A stretch of DNA of 64,000 nucleotides from Flavobacteriaceae bacterium UBA3591 (GTDB lineage Bacteria; Bacteroidota; Bacteroidia; Flavobacteriales; Flavobacteriaceae): NCBI GenBank assembly GCA_002375695.1, contig DFMO01000003.1, positions 424,367 through 488,366 of the forward strand, given 5' to 3'. A program made the position numbers and the translations under genes. Shown here piece after piece: positions 63,273 through 64,000 of the stretch. The notes under the pieces were generated by a model. That model ran no database searches. It saw nothing but the letters and a program-made list of their open reading frames with translations, and was not told the DNA's origin. Each line of letters starts with the position of its first letter. Position 1 is the first letter of the stretch.

Positions 63273-63689
63273 TTACGACAGTACGTCAATATCTATTGGT
63301 TTTTCTGCTTGTTCTACTTTTGTAATTACAAGTTCTTTCGTGCCATTTGGGAAATTCCATATTACAGAATCACCCTCGGCATAGCCCATTACCGCCGAAC
63401 CCATTGGCGCTAAAATTGAAATTTTATTTGCGGCAATGTTTCTTTCGGTAGGGATTACTAATTGAAATTCGGTTTTCCAAGTGCCAGACTGTACAGTAAC
63501 GCGACTGTTAAATCTAATTACATCTTCGGGCATTTGGTCGTGGTCATAAATAATTGCACTAGTTAATTCGCCACTTAATTTTTTGAGTGAAACCTTGGTG
63601 TTTTCGTCTTTGTAATAGCTGGTTACATTTAGCAACCGCTTTAAAAAAACGAACTCCTTCTTTTCTAATATTAAATTTCCATATTTCAT
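63273..63689 (-). CDS. GreA/GreB C-terminal-domain (Rnk-like) protein
   Basis: 138-residue protein with a short N-terminal helix and a GreA/GreB C-terminal FKBP-like domain (VTVQSG, LVIPTERNIAANKISILAPMGSAVMG). It lacks the long Gre coiled coil, resembling Rnk-type RNA polymerase binding proteins. Confidence 0.82.
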   Translation of the reverse strand: MKYGNLILEKKEFVFLKRLLNVTSYYKDENTKVSLKKLSGELTSAIIYDHDQMPEDVIRFNSRVTVQSGTWKTEFQLVIPTERNIAANKISILAPMGSAVMGYAEGDSVIWNFPNGTKELVITKVEQAEKPIDIDVLS

Positions 63690-63709
63690 GGTTTCTTATG
63701 GTATTATTG

Positions 63710-63757
63710 AAAGATGGAACACCAGATTTATGAATAATTCTGGGGTGTTCCATCTTT
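63710..63757 (-). terminator. Hairpin downstream of the partial dehydrogenase gene
   Basis: AAAGATGGAACACCAGA pairs with TCTGGGGTGTTCCATCTTT (bulged by two bases). It lies 16 nt after the dehydrogenase stop, but no strong T-run follows on the minus strand. Confidence 0.6.
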
Positions 63758-63772
63758 GTGGGTTGTGTTTAA

Positions 63773-64000
63773 TTAAGGGAAAATACCTCTTAAAATGTAC
63801 GCTTTTTCAATACGCTCAATAGCTATACTAAAAGCTGCTGTACGCATATCTACTTCCTTTTTTTCGGAATAATCTGTAACTTTTAAGAAAGTAGTTTTTA
63901 GCTTTTTCTCAATTTTTTCTAAAATTTCGTCTAGCTGCCAAAGCTCTCCATTTCGGTTTTGAAGCCATTCAAAATAACTTCCTATTACACCTCCAGAGTT
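63773..64000 (-). CDS. Glu/Leu/Phe/Val dehydrogenase, 3' end only
   Basis: The last 75 codons of a gene cut by the window edge (frame runs to base 64000). The peptide begins NSGGVIGSYFEWLQN, followed by EVDMRTAAFSIAIERIEKAY and a terminal RGIFP, the C terminus of a hexameric glutamate or amino-acid dehydrogenase. It is distinct from gdhA at 50.3 kb and resembles the catabolic NAD-type. Confidence 0.85.
   Translation of the reverse strand, partial: NSGGVIGSYFEWLQNRNGELWQLDEILEKIEKKLKTTFLKVTDYSEKKEVDMRTAAFSIAIERIEKAYILRGIFP

Overview
This is an AT-rich, densely packed chromosomal window from a member of the Bacteroidota, almost certainly family Flavobacteriaceae. The evidence is the marker gene IPExxxVDY beside pyk, the type IX secretion (T9SS) component PorZ, several T9SS C-terminal sorting domains (YPNP start, Lys-rich end), a THC0290_0291-type protein, and promoters with the Bacteroidota -7 box TAnnTTTG instead of TATAAT. 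Shine-Dalgarno sequences are rarely visible. Most of the window is housekeeping; no prophage, insertion sequence, CRISPR array or rRNA was seen.

Layout. 1-4.4 kb (minus): pyk, IPExxxVDY, rnc, fabF, acpP. 4.5-11.5 kb (plus): purN, rnhA, then a 2.6 kb accessory cassette (secreted metalloprotease plus lipoprotein), then a PfkB kinase and a long PurF-like amidotransferase. The cassette is bracketed by rnhA and a diverged remnant of an rnhA 3' end, and the protease is out of frame with its only start codon at a run of ten C. 11.5-12.4 kb holds no convincing gene but two related structured elements, each preceded by a -7 box and each predicting an RNA of about 75 nt, with attached ~107-bp tandem repeats. 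12.4-24.8 kb: sod, an AddA-like helicase-nuclease, kbl, an OmpA-type porin, an AddB-like nuclease, an alpha/beta hydrolase, tRNA-Ala(GGC), an acetyltransferase and a MATE pump. 25-28.8 kb: 2OG-Fe(II) oxygenase, queD, lpxH, recJ. 29-32 kb: a tandem pair of seven-repeat delta-60 proteins with T9SS tails. 32-42 kb: an AhpD-like protein, rsmI and its operon, tdk-alr, mscL, asd, a DoxX protein, a prolyl oligopeptidase and gpsA. 42-48 kb: nadD-gmk-yicC, a YheT-like hydrolase, a thioesterase, and a lipoprotein/ArsC-like/EamA operon. 48-55 kb: cystathionine gamma-synthase, THC0290_0291 protein, gdhA with a structured leader, porZ-recO. 55-64 kb: GNAT and VTT-domain proteins, a small Cys-rich protein, a serine hydrolase, META and DUF2141 proteins, the three-gene proton-translocating transhydrogenase, a GreA/Rnk-like protein, and the 3' end of a second glutamate dehydrogenase family gene.

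How it fits together. Besides central metabolism (pyruvate kinase, purines, fatty acids, NAD(P)H balance, glutamate) and recombination (RecO, RecJ, AddAB-like), the window carries a T9SS theme: PorZ plus one metalloprotease and two propeller proteins that end in T9SS sorting domains. The points most worth following are the poly-C metalloprotease switch, the rnhA-bounded cassette, the paired ~75-nt RNA candidates, the gdhA leader and a palindromic promoter at 47.96 kb. All calls rest on reading the sequence; no database search was run.
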